A stretch of DNA of 64,000 bases from Pseudomonas fluorescens (GCF_902498065.1 NZ_CABVIR010000007.1:124001-188000); one strand, 5' to 3'; counted from the first letter of the stretch, positions 8,268 through 18,505 are shown. Numbers and translations are program-made. Notes: generated by a model from the sequence alone, not told the origin.

Positions 8268-9425
8268 TCAGGCGACAGCGGTCTCGGCTGGCGAAACAAT
8301 GCTGGTCTTGCCGCCACGCGACTTGCCTGAACTCAGATACTCGGCAATCGATTCCTGGGTCACTTCCCCGAGAAACACCCGCTCGGCATCCATCACCGGC
8401 AACCACGAGCGATTGAACTCGTACATCCGCGACAACAGAATGCGCAGATGCTCGTCATACGCCGCCGTGGCGTTGAACTCGCGCAGGTATTGCGCGCAAG
8501 TGCCGGTCTGACGGTGCAGGTCGCGACGTCGTACGTAACCGAGCGCTTTGTTCTCACCATCAGTGACCACCACGTAACGACGGTCCAGTTCGTCCATCAA
8601 CTCCAAGGCCTCGGCCACCGGCGTTTCCGGGCTGACGGACGGCGCGTTGTCCGCCGCGTCTTCGGCCTTCACCAGCAACAGGCGCTTGAGCGTGCTGTCC
8701 TGGCCGACGAAGTTGCTGACGAAATCGTCCGCCGGGTGCGCGAGCAACGTGTCCGGGTGGTCAATCTGCAACAGCTTGCCGGCACGGAAGATTGCAATCT
8801 TGTCACCCAGTTTGATGGCTTCGTCGATGTCGTGGCTGACCATGATCACGGTCTTGTTCAGCGCCCGTTGCATCTCGAAGAATTCGTTCTGGATCATCTC
8901 GCGGTTGATCGGGTCGACCGCGCCAAACGGTTCGTCCATCAACAGCAACGGCGCATCGGCCGCCAGTGCGCGAATCACGCCGATCCGCTGCTGCTGACCG
9001 CCAGACAGTTCACGCGGATAACGATTCAAATACTGCTTGGGCTCAAGCTTGATCATGCTCATCAACTCGCGGGCGCGGTCGTGGCACTTCTGTTTGTCCC
9101 AGCCCAGCAGGCGCGGAACGATGGTGATGTTTTCCTCGATGGTCATGTTCGGGAACAGACCGATCTGCTGGATCACATAACCGATGTTGCGGCGCAGAGT
9201 CACGGCGTCGAGGTCAGTGGTGTCCTCGCCGTTGATCAGAATCTTGCCCGAGGTCGGTTTGATCAGGCGGTTGATCATCTTCAGCGTGGTGCTTTTGCCG
9301 CAGCCCGACGGCCCGAGGAACACGCAGATTTCGCCTTCATTGACGGTCAGGCTGACCGAGTCCACGGCTTTCACATCTTTGCCGTTGCTTTGGAAGGTCT
9401 TGCTGAGGTTTTGAAGTTCGATCAT
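8268..9425 (-). CDS. Quaternary-amine/osmoprotectant ABC transporter ATPase with CBS domains
   Basis: 385 residues from ATG 9423-9425 (MIELQNLSKTF); a longer frame upstream runs into the preceding gene. Walker A is GPSGCGKST (38-46), the signature is LSGGQQQR and Walker B is LLLMDEP. After the nucleotide-binding domain, a tail of about residues 255-370 has the pattern of a CBS pair (VVVTDGENKALGYVRR, LPVMDAERVFLGEV), which in OpuA/OpuC-type importers senses ionic strength or nucleotides. The start overlaps the permease stop by four bases (ATGA), making it the last gene of a permease-binding protein-permease-ATPase operon. The family takes up glycine betaine, choline or carnitine; the exact substrate is not readable. 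Confidence 0.88.
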   Translation of the reverse strand: MIELQNLSKTFQSNGKDVKAVDSVSLTVNEGEICVFLGPSGCGKSTTLKMINRLIKPTSGKILINGEDTTDLDAVTLRRNIGYVIQQIGLFPNMTIEENITIVPRLLGWDKQKCHDRARELMSMIKLEPKQYLNRYPRELSGGQQQRIGVIRALAADAPLLLMDEPFGAVDPINREMIQNEFFEMQRALNKTVIMVSHDIDEAIKLGDKIAIFRAGKLLQIDHPDTLLAHPADDFVSNFVGQDSTLKRLLLVKAEDAADNAPSVSPETPVAEALELMDELDRRYVVVTDGENKALGYVRRRDLHRQTGTCAQYLREFNATAAYDEHLRILLSRMYEFNRSWLPVMDAERVFLGEVTQESIAEYLSSGKSRGGKTSIVSPAETAVA

Positions 9426-10075
9426 TTCAGGAGTCCTTTTGGAGTCAGCGTGCGTTGCAGCCATTGCAGAAGCAGGTCGGCGAAGATGGCCAGGAGGCTG
9501 ACCAGCACGGCGCCGACGATCAGCATCGACATGTCGCTGCGGCTGATGGAAGCGAGAATGAGTACACCGAGGCCGCCGGCGCCGATGGTCGCGGCGATGG
9601 TCATGACACCGATGTTCATGACCACGGCAGTGCGCACGCCGGCAAGAATTACCGGCACGGCAATAGGCAGTTCGACCATGCGCAGGCGCTGGCCGAAGGT
9701 CATGCCGATACCGCGTGCGGCTTCGCGAATGCCCGGTTCAACACCGGTCAGGGCGAGGTAGGTGTTACGCATGATCGGCAGCAGCGAGTACAGAAACACC
9801 GCGGTGATCGCCGGCATCGGACCGAGGCCCTGGCCGAATTTCGAGTAGAACGGCAAGAGCAAGCCGAACAGGGCAATCGACGGCACGGTCAGCAGCACCG
9901 TGGCGCTGGCCTGCAAGGGGCCGGCGAGCGTCGGGAAACGCGTCATCAGAATGCCCAGCGGCACGCCGACCAGAATCGCCAGGGTCACGGCGATGCCGAC
10001 CAGGGTGATGTGCTGCCAGGTCAGGTGCAGCACCAGCGGCCAGTCGAGATGGGAAAAGGCGTTGAGAAATTCCAT
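9422..10075 (-). CDS. Osmoprotectant ABC transporter permease (second)
   Basis: A 217-residue inner-membrane protein with about five to six hydrophobic segments and the binding-protein-dependent transport signature (EAARGIGMTFGQRLRMVELP). The start is ATG 10073-10075 behind CTAAGGAGGAAAAGCC, a near-perfect Shine-Dalgarno. It overlaps the ATPase start and follows the binding-protein gene by 12 bases. Together with the permease at 11002-11718 it would form a heterodimeric pore of OpuCB/OpuCD or YehW/YehY type. Confidence 0.87.
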   Translation of the reverse strand: MEFLNAFSHLDWPLVLHLTWQHITLVGIAVTLAILVGVPLGILMTRFPTLAGPLQASATVLLTVPSIALFGLLLPFYSKFGQGLGPMPAITAVFLYSLLPIMRNTYLALTGVEPGIREAARGIGMTFGQRLRMVELPIAVPVILAGVRTAVVMNIGVMTIAATIGAGGLGVLILASISRSDMSMLIVGAVLVSLLAIFADLLLQWLQRTLTPKGLLK

Positions 10076-10087
10076 GGCTTTTCCTCC

Positions 10088-10981
10088 TTAGTTGATGGGG
10101 TGCTGGCGCAGGAAATCGGCGGCAACGGATGAAGGGCTTTCGTGATCGACATCAACCCGCGCATTGAGCGCGCGCATGGTTTCGTCATCGAACAGCTCGG
10201 CCAGCGGTTTGATTTCTTCCGCCAGTTTCGGATGGGCATCGAGGTAAACCTGGCGCACCACCGGCGCGGCGGTGTAGTCCGGGAAGTAGTGCTTGTCGTC
10301 TTCAAGCAACTTGAGTTTGAAGGCGTTCAGGCGACCGTCGGTGGTGTAGACCAGACCGGCAAACACTTGGCCATTGCGCAGTGCGGTGTAGACCAGCCCG
10401 GCATCCATCTGCCGCGTGTTTTTGCGGGTCAGGTTCATGCCGTAGAGCTCGACCATGCCGGCCATGCCGTCGGAACGGTTGGCAAACTCGGTGTCCAGGG
10501 CGACCAGGTGGTTGGTCTTCGCCTCAGCTTGCATCACCGTGTTCAGCTCGCTGATGGTGTTGATCTGCGGATAAGCCTTCGCCGTGGTTTCCGGTAGCGC
10601 CAGAGCGTAGGTATTGCTGAATTTCGACGGGGTCAGCCAGACCAGGCCTTTTTTCGCGTCGAGTTCTTTCACCTTGGCGTAGGACTGGGCACTGTCGAGC
10701 TTTTCAGTGATGTGGTTGTAAGCCACCAGCGACACGCCGGTGTATTCCCAAATCAGATCCAGTTGGCCGCTTTCCTGAGCGCTGCGAGCGAGGTTGCTGC
10801 CCAGACCGCCCGTGACCTGGGCGTCGTAACCCTTGGCGCGCAGGTACTGTGAAGTGATTTCCGCGAGCAGGGTTTGCTCGGTAAACACCCGGGCACCGAT
10901 GCGGATCACGGGTTTTTCAGCGGCTTGGGCAAATCCTGCGAACAGCAGGGCGCAGCCTAAAAATAAGCATATTTTTTTCAT
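10088..10981 (-). CDS. Osmoprotectant ABC transporter periplasmic binding protein (OpuAC family)
   Basis: 297 residues from ATG 10979-10981 with GGAAGA upstream; the longer open frame adds 36 residues with no signal. The signal peptide is MKKICLFLGCALLFAGFAQA. The mature part begins EKPVIRIGARVFTEQTLLAEI, the usual start of glycine-betaine/choline-binding OpuAC-type proteins, and contains DLIWEYTGVSLVAYN, a conserved stretch of this family. There is a Cys in the signal region but no convincing lipobox, so a soluble periplasmic protein is expected. It lies between the two permease genes. Confidence 0.88.
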   Translation of the reverse strand: MKKICLFLGCALLFAGFAQAAEKPVIRIGARVFTEQTLLAEITSQYLRAKGYDAQVTGGLGSNLARSAQESGQLDLIWEYTGVSLVAYNHITEKLDSAQSYAKVKELDAKKGLVWLTPSKFSNTYALALPETTAKAYPQINTISELNTVMQAEAKTNHLVALDTEFANRSDGMAGMVELYGMNLTRKNTRQMDAGLVYTALRNGQVFAGLVYTTDGRLNAFKLKLLEDDKHYFPDYTAAPVVRQVYLDAHPKLAEEIKPLAELFDDETMRALNARVDVDHESPSSVAADFLRQHPIN

Positions 10982-11001
10982 GAGTCTTCCTTTGCCGAGG
11001 C

Positions 11002-11718
11002 TTAAGACGGGCGCAAGCCGCGTTCGAGCCAGAGGCGGCTGGCGAGTGTCACCAGTCCGTCGAGCAGCAAGGCCAGCAGGGCGGTGCAAGCGGCGCCGAG
11101 CAGCAGTTGCGGCTGATTGTTCAGGGCGATGCCGGGGAAAATCAGGCTGCCCAGGCTGTTGGCGCCGATCAGGAACGCCAATGGCGCGGTACCGACGTTG
11201 ATCGCCAGCGCCACGCGCACGCCGCCGATGATGATCGGCACGGCGTTTGGCAATTCAACCCGCCACAGCACTTGTGTCGGCGTCATGCCGATGCCGACGG
11301 CCGCTTCCTTGAGTGAACCCTGGACGTTTTTCAGGCCTTCATAGGTGTTGCGCACGATCGGCAACAACGAGGCGAGGAACAGCGCAAAGATCGCGGGGCC
11401 GCTGCCAATGCCCAGAATCCCCAGAGCAATGGCCAGTACGGCGAGAGGCGGCACGGTGTTGCCGATGTTGAAGATCTGCATGAAGCGTTCGGCGCGTCCA
11501 ACCATGGTCGGGCGGCTGAGGAAGATGCCGGCGGGGATGCCCACAACAAGGGCGGCCAGCATGGAAACGAGGACGAGAATCAGGTGAGCTTGCAGGTAAA
11601 ACAACAAATCGTCGCGGTAATGTTCGATCGTGTTGATGCCAATCCAGTGGACCAGCAGGGCCAGAAGGGCGACGACAACCGCACCTCCTATCAGCCCTTT
11701 GCCATAGCGAATAGCCAC
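11002..11718 (-). CDS. Osmoprotectant ABC transporter permease (first)
   Basis: 238 residues if started at the GTG 11716-11718, which has AAAGGAG eight bases upstream; an ATG 18 codons earlier lacks a good ribosome site and adds a charged stretch. Several hydrophobic segments are seen, plus the permease signature KEAAVGIGMTPTQVLWRVELP. It is first in the four-gene operon, and a 20-base gap separates it from the binding-protein gene. It is paralogous to the permease at 9422-10075. Confidence 0.85.
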   Translation of the reverse strand: MAIRYGKGLIGGAVVVALLALLVHWIGINTIEHYRDDLLFYLQAHLILVLVSMLAALVVGIPAGIFLSRPTMVGRAERFMQIFNIGNTVPPLAVLAIALGILGIGSGPAIFALFLASLLPIVRNTYEGLKNVQGSLKEAAVGIGMTPTQVLWRVELPNAVPIIIGGVRVALAINVGTAPLAFLIGANSLGSLIFPGIALNNQPQLLLGAACTALLALLLDGLVTLASRLWLERGLRPS

Positions 11719-11925
11719 AGGCGGACTCCTTTTTTCTTTGTCGGCGAACGCAGTCCCGAGTGGCAATGCCATTCCTGGCTGCCGGGATTATCAACGTTCG
11801 CGAGAAGCAGCTCTTCATGCTGATGCAACCGCATGAGATCGAGCCATAAGCGCAGCCTCGTCAGGCTAACTTGCAGGTTCTTCAAACCCTGCTACGAGAG
11901 CTGTAACAGGGGAGTGGACGTCTCT

Positions 11926-11939
11926 ACCTTTTAAAAGGT
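11926..11939. promoter_or_regulatory. Perfect 14-bp palindrome upstream of the osmoprotectant operon
   Basis: ACCTTTTAAAAGGT is a perfect palindrome about 210 bases upstream of the first permease start, in a 447-base gap (11719-12165) with no convincing gene. It may be an operator for this operon or part of a promoter. Apart from the REP doublet and the prfC promoter nothing else stands out in this gap. Confidence 0.35.
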
Positions 11940-11986
11940 TCCATATTTAACAGCAGATAGCCACCCTTGATGTCCGATCACGTCCC

Positions 11987-12073
11987 TGTAGGAGCCGGTT
12001 TGCTGGCGATGGGCGCGCCTCGGTCTGCCAGATACACCGAGGTGATGCCATCGCCAGCAAGCCGGCTCCTACA
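11987..12073. repeat. REP doublet (REPIN), TAGGAGCCGG variant
   Basis: Inverted copies of about 25 bases at 11987-12011 and 12049-12073 (TGTAGGAGCCGGTTTGCTGG and its near complement) with a 37-base spacer. It lies between the divergent osmoprotectant operon and prfC. Confidence 0.85.
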
Positions 12074-12165
12074 AAGTTCCTCGCGTCCGGGCGGGCGGTG
12101 GTCCGTGACAGTCGGTTTGCGCTATACTCGCCGCCCTTTTTTGAATCACCGCCAGGCGATTTCCC

Positions 12166-13749
<1,584 letters not shown>

Positions 13750-13773
13750 GCGCTGAGCTGCAAAACCCAAAAG

Positions 13774-13802
13774 CCCCGGTCGCGAAAGTGCCGGGGTTTT
13801 TT
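13774..13802 (+). terminator. Intrinsic terminator of prfC
   Basis: CCCCGG pairs with CCGGGG (six bp shown, extended by flanking A:T pairs) across an 11-base loop and is followed by TTTTTT, 25 bases after the prfC stop. Confidence 0.85.
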
Positions 13803-13821
13803 CATGCTCGCCACAATCCCC

Positions 13822-13911
13822 TGTGGGAGCCAGCCTGCTGGCGATAGCGGAGTGACATTCAACACAATCATTGAATGAAAGAATGCCATCGCCAGCAGGC
13901 TGGCTCCCACA
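13822..13911. repeat. REP doublet (REPIN), CCAGCCTGCTGG variant
   Basis: Inverted copies at 13822-13846 and 13888-13911 (TGTGGGAGCCAGCCTGCTGG type), spacer about 41 bases. The 337-base gap 13750-14086 otherwise holds only the prfC terminator and an AT-rich stretch near 13935-13960 that could be the promoter of the small acidic gene. Confidence 0.88.
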
Positions 13912-14086
13912 GGGATCAGCGTTGTTGGTGGGTTTGGGTATAAACATTATTCCAAACCAGTCTTCCCACTCACGGCGTTTCCCGCGCATCGTCAGGGTCT
14001 ATCTGGAGAACGCGCCCCATCGGAACCGGATGTCTATCAGTGCCGTCGGGCTTCCACGTTTCACCTGCAAAAGGATGGAATCGGCC

Positions 14087-14338
14087 ATGAGCATTTTTCA
14101 ACGCATTGTGTTGTTGCTGAAGGTTTTGGTACTGCTGTCGGTTGGCATGTCAGCGGCGTGGGCGGAATGCCCGGACCATGGTGAGCAGGCGTCGAGCGGG
14201 CAGGTGACGCACACCGGGCTGATGATCGCCGCGTCCGAATCGGAACCCGGCGACCAAGGCCAGGGCGGCAGCGCGGACGATGATGACTCGACCACCGAAG
14301 ATCCCGATGCCGATACCGATGAAGATGAAGGGGCTTAA
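14087..14338 (+). CDS. Small secreted, highly acidic hypothetical protein
   Basis: 83 residues from ATG 14087-14089, with AAGGA 11 bases upstream; a second ATG four codons earlier (14075) overlaps that AAGGA and is less likely. Residues 1-26 (MSIFQRIVLLLKVLVLLSVG, then MSAAWA) are a good Sec signal peptide with an AWA cleavage site. The mature part has one Cys near its start (ECPDHGEQ) and then a low-complexity acidic tail, SADDDDSTTEDPDADTDEDE, with a very low predicted pI. No family was recognised. Acidic tails of this kind suggest divalent-cation binding, but that is inference. A long imperfect terminator hairpin follows, which supports a real transcription unit. Confidence 0.65.
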   Translation: MSIFQRIVLLLKVLVLLSVGMSAAWAECPDHGEQASSGQVTHTGLMIAASESEPGDQGQGGSADDDDSTTEDPDADTDEDEGA

Positions 14339-14352
14339 GTAGCAGGCAAAAG

Positions 14353-14401
14353 AAAACCCCTTCTCCCCTGACAGATGCGCAGCCAGGGCAGAAGAGGTTT
14401 T
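14353..14401 (+). terminator. Terminator-like hairpin after the acidic-protein gene
   Basis: A symmetrical imperfect stem of 6+5+5 bp (AAAACC, CTTCT, CCCTG with their complements), each segment separated by one mismatch, ending in TTTT on the plus strand, 15 bases after the stop. Confidence 0.6.
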
Positions 14402-14420
14402 GAACAGTTCACCTGTCCCA

Positions 14421-14509
14421 TGTGGGAGCGAGCTTGCTCGCGATGGCGGTGTGTCAGTGTCAGTTATGCTGATTGACACTCCGCCATCGCGAGCAGGCTC
14501 GCTCCCGCA
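14421..14509. repeat. REP doublet (REPIN), CGAGCTTGCTCG variant
   Basis: Inverted copies at 14421-14446 and 14484-14509 (TGTGGGAGCGAGCTTGCTCG and near complement). It ends 19 bases before the dppF stop codon on the opposite strand and probably forms the 3' end structure of the dpp transcript. Confidence 0.88.
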
Positions 14510-14527
14510 GGTTTTTTCAGATCACTG

Positions 14528-15508
14528 TCATGCCGCGCCGTCGAGGAACTGCTCGGCGTAGTGGCATGCCACCTGGCGGTTATCAAGAGGGCGCAGGGCC
14601 GGCTCTTCCGTGCTGCAGCGCTCGGTCGCGTACGGGCAACGCTTGTGGAAAGCGCAGCCCGACGGCGGGTTCAACGGGTTGGGCAACTCGCCGACGATCT
14701 TGATTTTCGGCTTGTTGGGATCCGGGTGAATGGTCGGCGTGGCCGACAGCAAGGCCTGGGTGTACGGGTGCAGCGGACGGGCATAGATGTCGTTCTTCGG
14801 GCCCATTTCCACCGGGCGTCCGAGGTACATCACCATCACGTCATCGGCAACGTGCTGCACCACGGCCAGGTTGTGGGAGATGAACACGTAGGCGGTGTTG
14901 AACTCTTGCTGCAAATCCATGAACAGGTTCAGCACCTGCGCCTGGATCGACACGTCCAGCGCTGAGGTCGGTTCGTCCGCCACCAGCACTTTTGGCTGCA
15001 ACATCATCGCGCGGGCGAGGGCGATCCGCTGGCGCTGACCGCCGGAGAACATGTGCGGATAACGCTGGTAGTGCTCTGGGCGCAAACCCACCTGCTTCAT
15101 CATTGCCTGCACTTTCTCGCGACGTTCCGAGGCGCTCAGGCTGGTGTTGATCAGCAGCGGTTCGGCGAGTTGGTCACCGACTTTCTGCCGAGGGTTCAAT
15201 GAGGCGTACGGGCTCTGGAACACCATCTGCACGTCTTTGCGAAGTTGCTTGCGTTGAGCCTTGTCAGCACCGGCAACTTCCTGCCCGGCGATTTTCAAGG
15301 AGCCGGAGGACGGCTCTTCGATCAGCGTCAGGGCGCGGGCCAGGGTGGATTTGCCGCAACCCGATTCGCCCACGACGGCGAGGGTCTTGCCGGCTTCCAG
15401 TTCGAACGACACTCCGTTCAGGGCGCGGACGGTCGCATGGCCCTTGAACAGGCCACGGGACACTTCGTAGTGACGGGTGAGGTCGCGGGCGGTAAGTACG
15501 ACGGCCAT
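14528..15508 (-). CDS. dppF: Dipeptide ABC transporter ATPase DppF
   Basis: 326 residues from ATG 15506-15508. Walker A is GESGCGKST, the signature is FSGGQRQRIALA and Walker B is VLVADEPTSALD. The C-terminal oligopeptide-ABC extension holds the GCAFHKRCPYA Cys motif that binds an iron-sulfur cluster in several DppD/DppF proteins. The start codon shares its A with the dppD stop (TAATG), so the two ATPases are translationally coupled. With DppD it powers uptake through DppBC. Confidence 0.92.
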   Translation of the reverse strand: MAVVLTARDLTRHYEVSRGLFKGHATVRALNGVSFELEAGKTLAVVGESGCGKSTLARALTLIEEPSSGSLKIAGQEVAGADKAQRKQLRKDVQMVFQSPYASLNPRQKVGDQLAEPLLINTSLSASERREKVQAMMKQVGLRPEHYQRYPHMFSGGQRQRIALARAMMLQPKVLVADEPTSALDVSIQAQVLNLFMDLQQEFNTAYVFISHNLAVVQHVADDVMVMYLGRPVEMGPKNDIYARPLHPYTQALLSATPTIHPDPNKPKIKIVGELPNPLNPPSGCAFHKRCPYATERCSTEEPALRPLDNRQVACHYAEQFLDGAA

Positions 15509-16476
15509 TACGCCACCTCCTGGTTCAGCGGGTAGAAGCAGCGGGCGAGGCTGTTGCTTTTCGGGTCGAGGGTCGGACGTTGCGCACGGCAGTTGTCCTG
15601 CACATACGGGCAGCGCGGCGACAACAGGCAACCTTGCGGACGGTCATAACGACCGGGAACGATGCCCGGCAGGGTCGACAGACGCGTGGCGCCGAGGCTG
15701 TGTTCCGGAATCGCCTTGAGCAGCGCTTCGCTGTACGGGTGCGCTGGAATATCGAACAGTTGTGGGACCTGACCGACTTCGACCGCCTGGCCGGCGTACA
15801 TCACGCACACACGCTGGGCGGTTTCGGCCACGACCGCGAGGTCGTGGGTGATCAGCACCAGGCCCATGTTCTGCTCTTTCTGCAACGCCAGCAGCAGGTC
15901 CATGATCTGTGCCTGAATCGTTACGTCGAGGGCAGTGGTCGGTTCGTCGGCGATCAGCAGTTTCGGCTCGCCGGCAATCGCCATGGCGATCGCAACACGC
16001 TGGCTCATACCGCCCGACAATTGATGCGGGTAGGCGTCCATACGGCTGGCGGCGCCCGGGATTTCGACTTTTTCCAGCAGCTCGATGGCGCGGGCGCGGG
16101 CTTGCTTGCCGGACATTTTCAGGTGCAGGCGCAGCACTTCTTCGATCTGGAAACCGACGGTGTAGCTCGGGTTCAGCGCGGTCATCGGGTCCTGGAAAAC
16201 CATGGCCAGGTCTTTGCCGACGATTTGCCGACGCTGACGGTTGCTGAGCTTGAGCATGTTCTTGCCATCGAAATTCAGGGCGTCGGCAGTGACGATCCCC
16301 GGATGTTCGATCAGGCCCATCAGCGCCATCATGGTCACGGATTTACCCGAACCCGACTCGCCAACGATGGCCAGCACTTCGCCCTTGTCCACGGAGATGT
16401 CGAGCCCGTCGACCACCGGAACGGCGTTCTTGTCGCCGAAGCGAACGTTGAGATTCTTGATTTCTAACAGTGACAT
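15508..16476 (-). CDS. dppD: Dipeptide ABC transporter ATPase DppD
   Basis: 322 residues from ATG 16474-16476 (MSLLEIKNLNVRF), with GAGGAG upstream. Walker A is GESGSGKSV, the signature is LSGGMSQRVAIA and Walker B is LLIADEPTTALD. The oligopeptide C-terminal tail has CLLSPRCPYVQDNCR, again the Cys-rich motif of this ATPase pair. It follows dppC by 10 bases and overlaps dppF. Confidence 0.92.
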   Translation of the reverse strand: MSLLEIKNLNVRFGDKNAVPVVDGLDISVDKGEVLAIVGESGSGKSVTMMALMGLIEHPGIVTADALNFDGKNMLKLSNRQRRQIVGKDLAMVFQDPMTALNPSYTVGFQIEEVLRLHLKMSGKQARARAIELLEKVEIPGAASRMDAYPHQLSGGMSQRVAIAMAIAGEPKLLIADEPTTALDVTIQAQIMDLLLALQKEQNMGLVLITHDLAVVAETAQRVCVMYAGQAVEVGQVPQLFDIPAHPYSEALLKAIPEHSLGATRLSTLPGIVPGRYDRPQGCLLSPRCPYVQDNCRAQRPTLDPKSNSLARCFYPLNQEVA

Positions 16477-16486
16477 TTGAATCTCC

Positions 16487-17410
16487 TCAGGCGGCGTTCT
16501 TGAGTTTCGGGTCCAGCGCATCGCGCAGGCCGTCGCCCATCAAGTTGATTGCCAGCACGCTGAGCAAAATGGTCAGACCAGGCAGGCTTACCACCCACCA
16601 GGCGCGTTCGATGTAGTCGCGAGCCGAAGCCAGCATGGTGCCCCACTCAGGGGTTGGCGGTTGTACGCCAAGGCCGAGGAAACCCAGGGCCGCGGCATCG
16701 AGAATCGCCGAGGAGAAACTCAGGGTGGCCTGAACGATCAGCGGCGCCATGCAGTTGGGCAGCACGGTGATGAACATCAGGCGCGGCAGCGTTGCGCCGG
16801 CCAGGCGCGCGGCAGTCACGTAGTCGCGGTTCAGCTCGCCCATCACCGCAGCGCGGGTCAGACGAACATAGGACGGCAGGGACACCACGGCGATCGCGAT
16901 CACGGTGTTGATCAGGCCAGGGCCGAGGATGGCGACGATCGCCACAGCCAGCAGCAGCGACGGCAGGGCCAGCATGATGTCCATCAAACGCATGATGGTC
17001 GGGCCGAGCAGGCGCGGGAAGAACCCGGCGAACAGACCGAGCAGGATGCCCGGGATCAGCGACATCACCACCGACGACAAGCCGATCAGCAGCGACAGGC
17101 GCGAACCCTGGATCAGGCGCGACAGCAGGTCGCGACCCAGTTCATCGGTGCCGAGCAGGAACTGGATCTGCCCGCCTTCCAGCCAGGATGGCGGGGTCAG
17201 CAGGAAGTCACGGTATTGCTCGCTCGGGTTATGCGGGGCAACCCACGGCGCGAAGATCGCGCAGAAGATCACCAGCAACATGAACATCAGGCCGGCGACG
17301 GCACCTTTGTTCTTGGAAAACGCTTGCCAGAATTCTTTGTACGGGGACGGGTACAGCAGGCTTTGATCGACTGTTACCGCTTGATTTGCAGTTGAAGCTG
17401 GAGTGGTCAT
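16487..17410 (-). CDS. dppC: Dipeptide ABC transporter permease DppC
   Basis: 307 residues from ATG 17408-17410; an ATG two codons earlier (17416) is only three bases from the GAG ribosome site, so the inner one is preferred, though the choice is not firm. The N-terminal OppC-type segment (PSPYKEFWQAFSKNKGAV) is followed by a periplasmic loop and five more hydrophobic segments with the EAA-type loop (YVTAARLAGATLPRL). It forms the translocation pore with DppB. Confidence 0.92.
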   Translation of the reverse strand: MTTPASTANQAVTVDQSLLYPSPYKEFWQAFSKNKGAVAGLMFMLLVIFCAIFAPWVAPHNPSEQYRDFLLTPPSWLEGGQIQFLLGTDELGRDLLSRLIQGSRLSLLIGLSSVVMSLIPGILLGLFAGFFPRLLGPTIMRLMDIMLALPSLLLAVAIVAILGPGLINTVIAIAVVSLPSYVRLTRAAVMGELNRDYVTAARLAGATLPRLMFITVLPNCMAPLIVQATLSFSSAILDAAALGFLGLGVQPPTPEWGTMLASARDYIERAWWVVSLPGLTILLSVLAINLMGDGLRDALDPKLKNAA

Positions 17411-17420
17411 GGTCATGATC

Positions 17421-18431
17421 TCAGCGCTGATGACGGATGCGTGGGTTGGCGAAGCCGTAGAGGATGTCCACGATGAAATTCACCAGAATCACCAGGCAGG
17501 CGATTAACAGGATGCCGTTCTGCACCACGGGATAATCCCGTGCGCCAATGGCTTCGATCAGCCATTTGCCGATGCCGGGCCAGGAGAAGATGGTTTCGGT
17601 GAGGACCGCACCGGCCAGCAATGTGCCGACTTGCAGGCCGACCACAGTCAGTACCGGAATCAGCGCGTTGCGCAGGCCGTGCACGAACACCACGCGTGAT
17701 GGCGACAGGCCTTTGGCGCGGGCGGTACGGATGTAGTCCTCACGCAGCACTTCGAGCATCGACGAGCGGGTCATCCGCGCAATCACCGCCAGCGGGATAG
17801 TGCCGAGCACGATGGCCGGCAGGATCAGGTGATGCAGGGCATCGAAGAACGCTCCGACGTCATCGGCCAGCAGCGTGTCGATCAACATGAAGCCGGTGCG
17901 CGGCTCGATGTCATAGAGCAGGTCGATCCGCCCGGACACCGGGGTCCAGCCCAGGGACACCGAGAAGAACATGATCAGGATCAGGCCCCACCAGAAGATC
18001 GGCATCGAATATCCCGCCAGGGAGATGCCCATCACCCCATGGTCGAACAGGGATCCTCGCTTGAGTGCCGCGATCACCCCGGCCAGGAGGCCCAGGATGC
18101 CGGCGAACAACAGGGCGGCCATGGACAATTCCAGGGTCGCGGGGAATAGAGAGCTGAACTCGTTCCACACGCTTTCACGGGTACGCAGGGATTCTCCGAG
18201 ATCGCCGTGAGCCAGTTTACCGATGTAATCCAGGTATTGGGCATACAGCGGTTTGTTAAGACCTAGGCGTTCCATTGCCTGAGCATGCATTTCGGGGTCG
18301 ACTCGTCGTTCGCCCATCATTACTTCCACGGGGTCGCCAGGAATCATGCGAATCAACGCGAAAGTCAGCAAGGTGATGCCGAAGAACGTGGGGATCAATA
18401 ACCCCAATCGGCGGGCAATAAAACTAAACAT
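17421..18431 (-). CDS. dppB: Dipeptide ABC transporter permease DppB
   Basis: 336 residues, starting MFSFIARRLGLLIPTFFGIT, the usual N-terminal membrane segment of OppB/DppB proteins. About six hydrophobic segments are seen, with the loop YIRTARAKGLSPSRVVFVHG. First of the four dppBCDF genes here. It is separated from the adjacent binding-protein gene by 74 bases that hold a strong hairpin. Confidence 0.93.
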   Translation of the reverse strand: MFSFIARRLGLLIPTFFGITLLTFALIRMIPGDPVEVMMGERRVDPEMHAQAMERLGLNKPLYAQYLDYIGKLAHGDLGESLRTRESVWNEFSSLFPATLELSMAALLFAGILGLLAGVIAALKRGSLFDHGVMGISLAGYSMPIFWWGLILIMFFSVSLGWTPVSGRIDLLYDIEPRTGFMLIDTLLADDVGAFFDALHHLILPAIVLGTIPLAVIARMTRSSMLEVLREDYIRTARAKGLSPSRVVFVHGLRNALIPVLTVVGLQVGTLLAGAVLTETIFSWPGIGKWLIEAIGARDYPVVQNGILLIACLVILVNFIVDILYGFANPRIRHQR

Positions 18432-18464
18432 CGTGTGGTGTACCTCATCAGCCGGTTAGGCGTG

Positions 18465-18494
18465 CCTGGTGTCCCTGGAGTCAGGGACACCGGG
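18465..18494. promoter_or_regulatory. Intercistronic hairpin between dppA-type gene and dppB
   Basis: A 10-bp perfect stem GGTGTCCCTG/CAGGGACACC with a 4-base loop, extendable to 13 bp with one G-T pair, directly after the binding-protein stop. It has no T-tract in the direction of dppB. Such hairpins between a binding-protein gene and its permease genes usually stabilise the upstream mRNA and give more binding protein than membrane components. Confidence 0.65.
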
Positions 18495-18505
18495 AGTTTT
18501 CTTAT

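Noticed and set aside
11691..11885. 64-codon minus-strand frame (MKNLQVSLTRLRLWLDLMRL...) before the osmoprotectant operon
   Set aside because: TTG start, weak ribosome site and overlap with the permease start region; a leader peptide cannot be excluded but there is no support.
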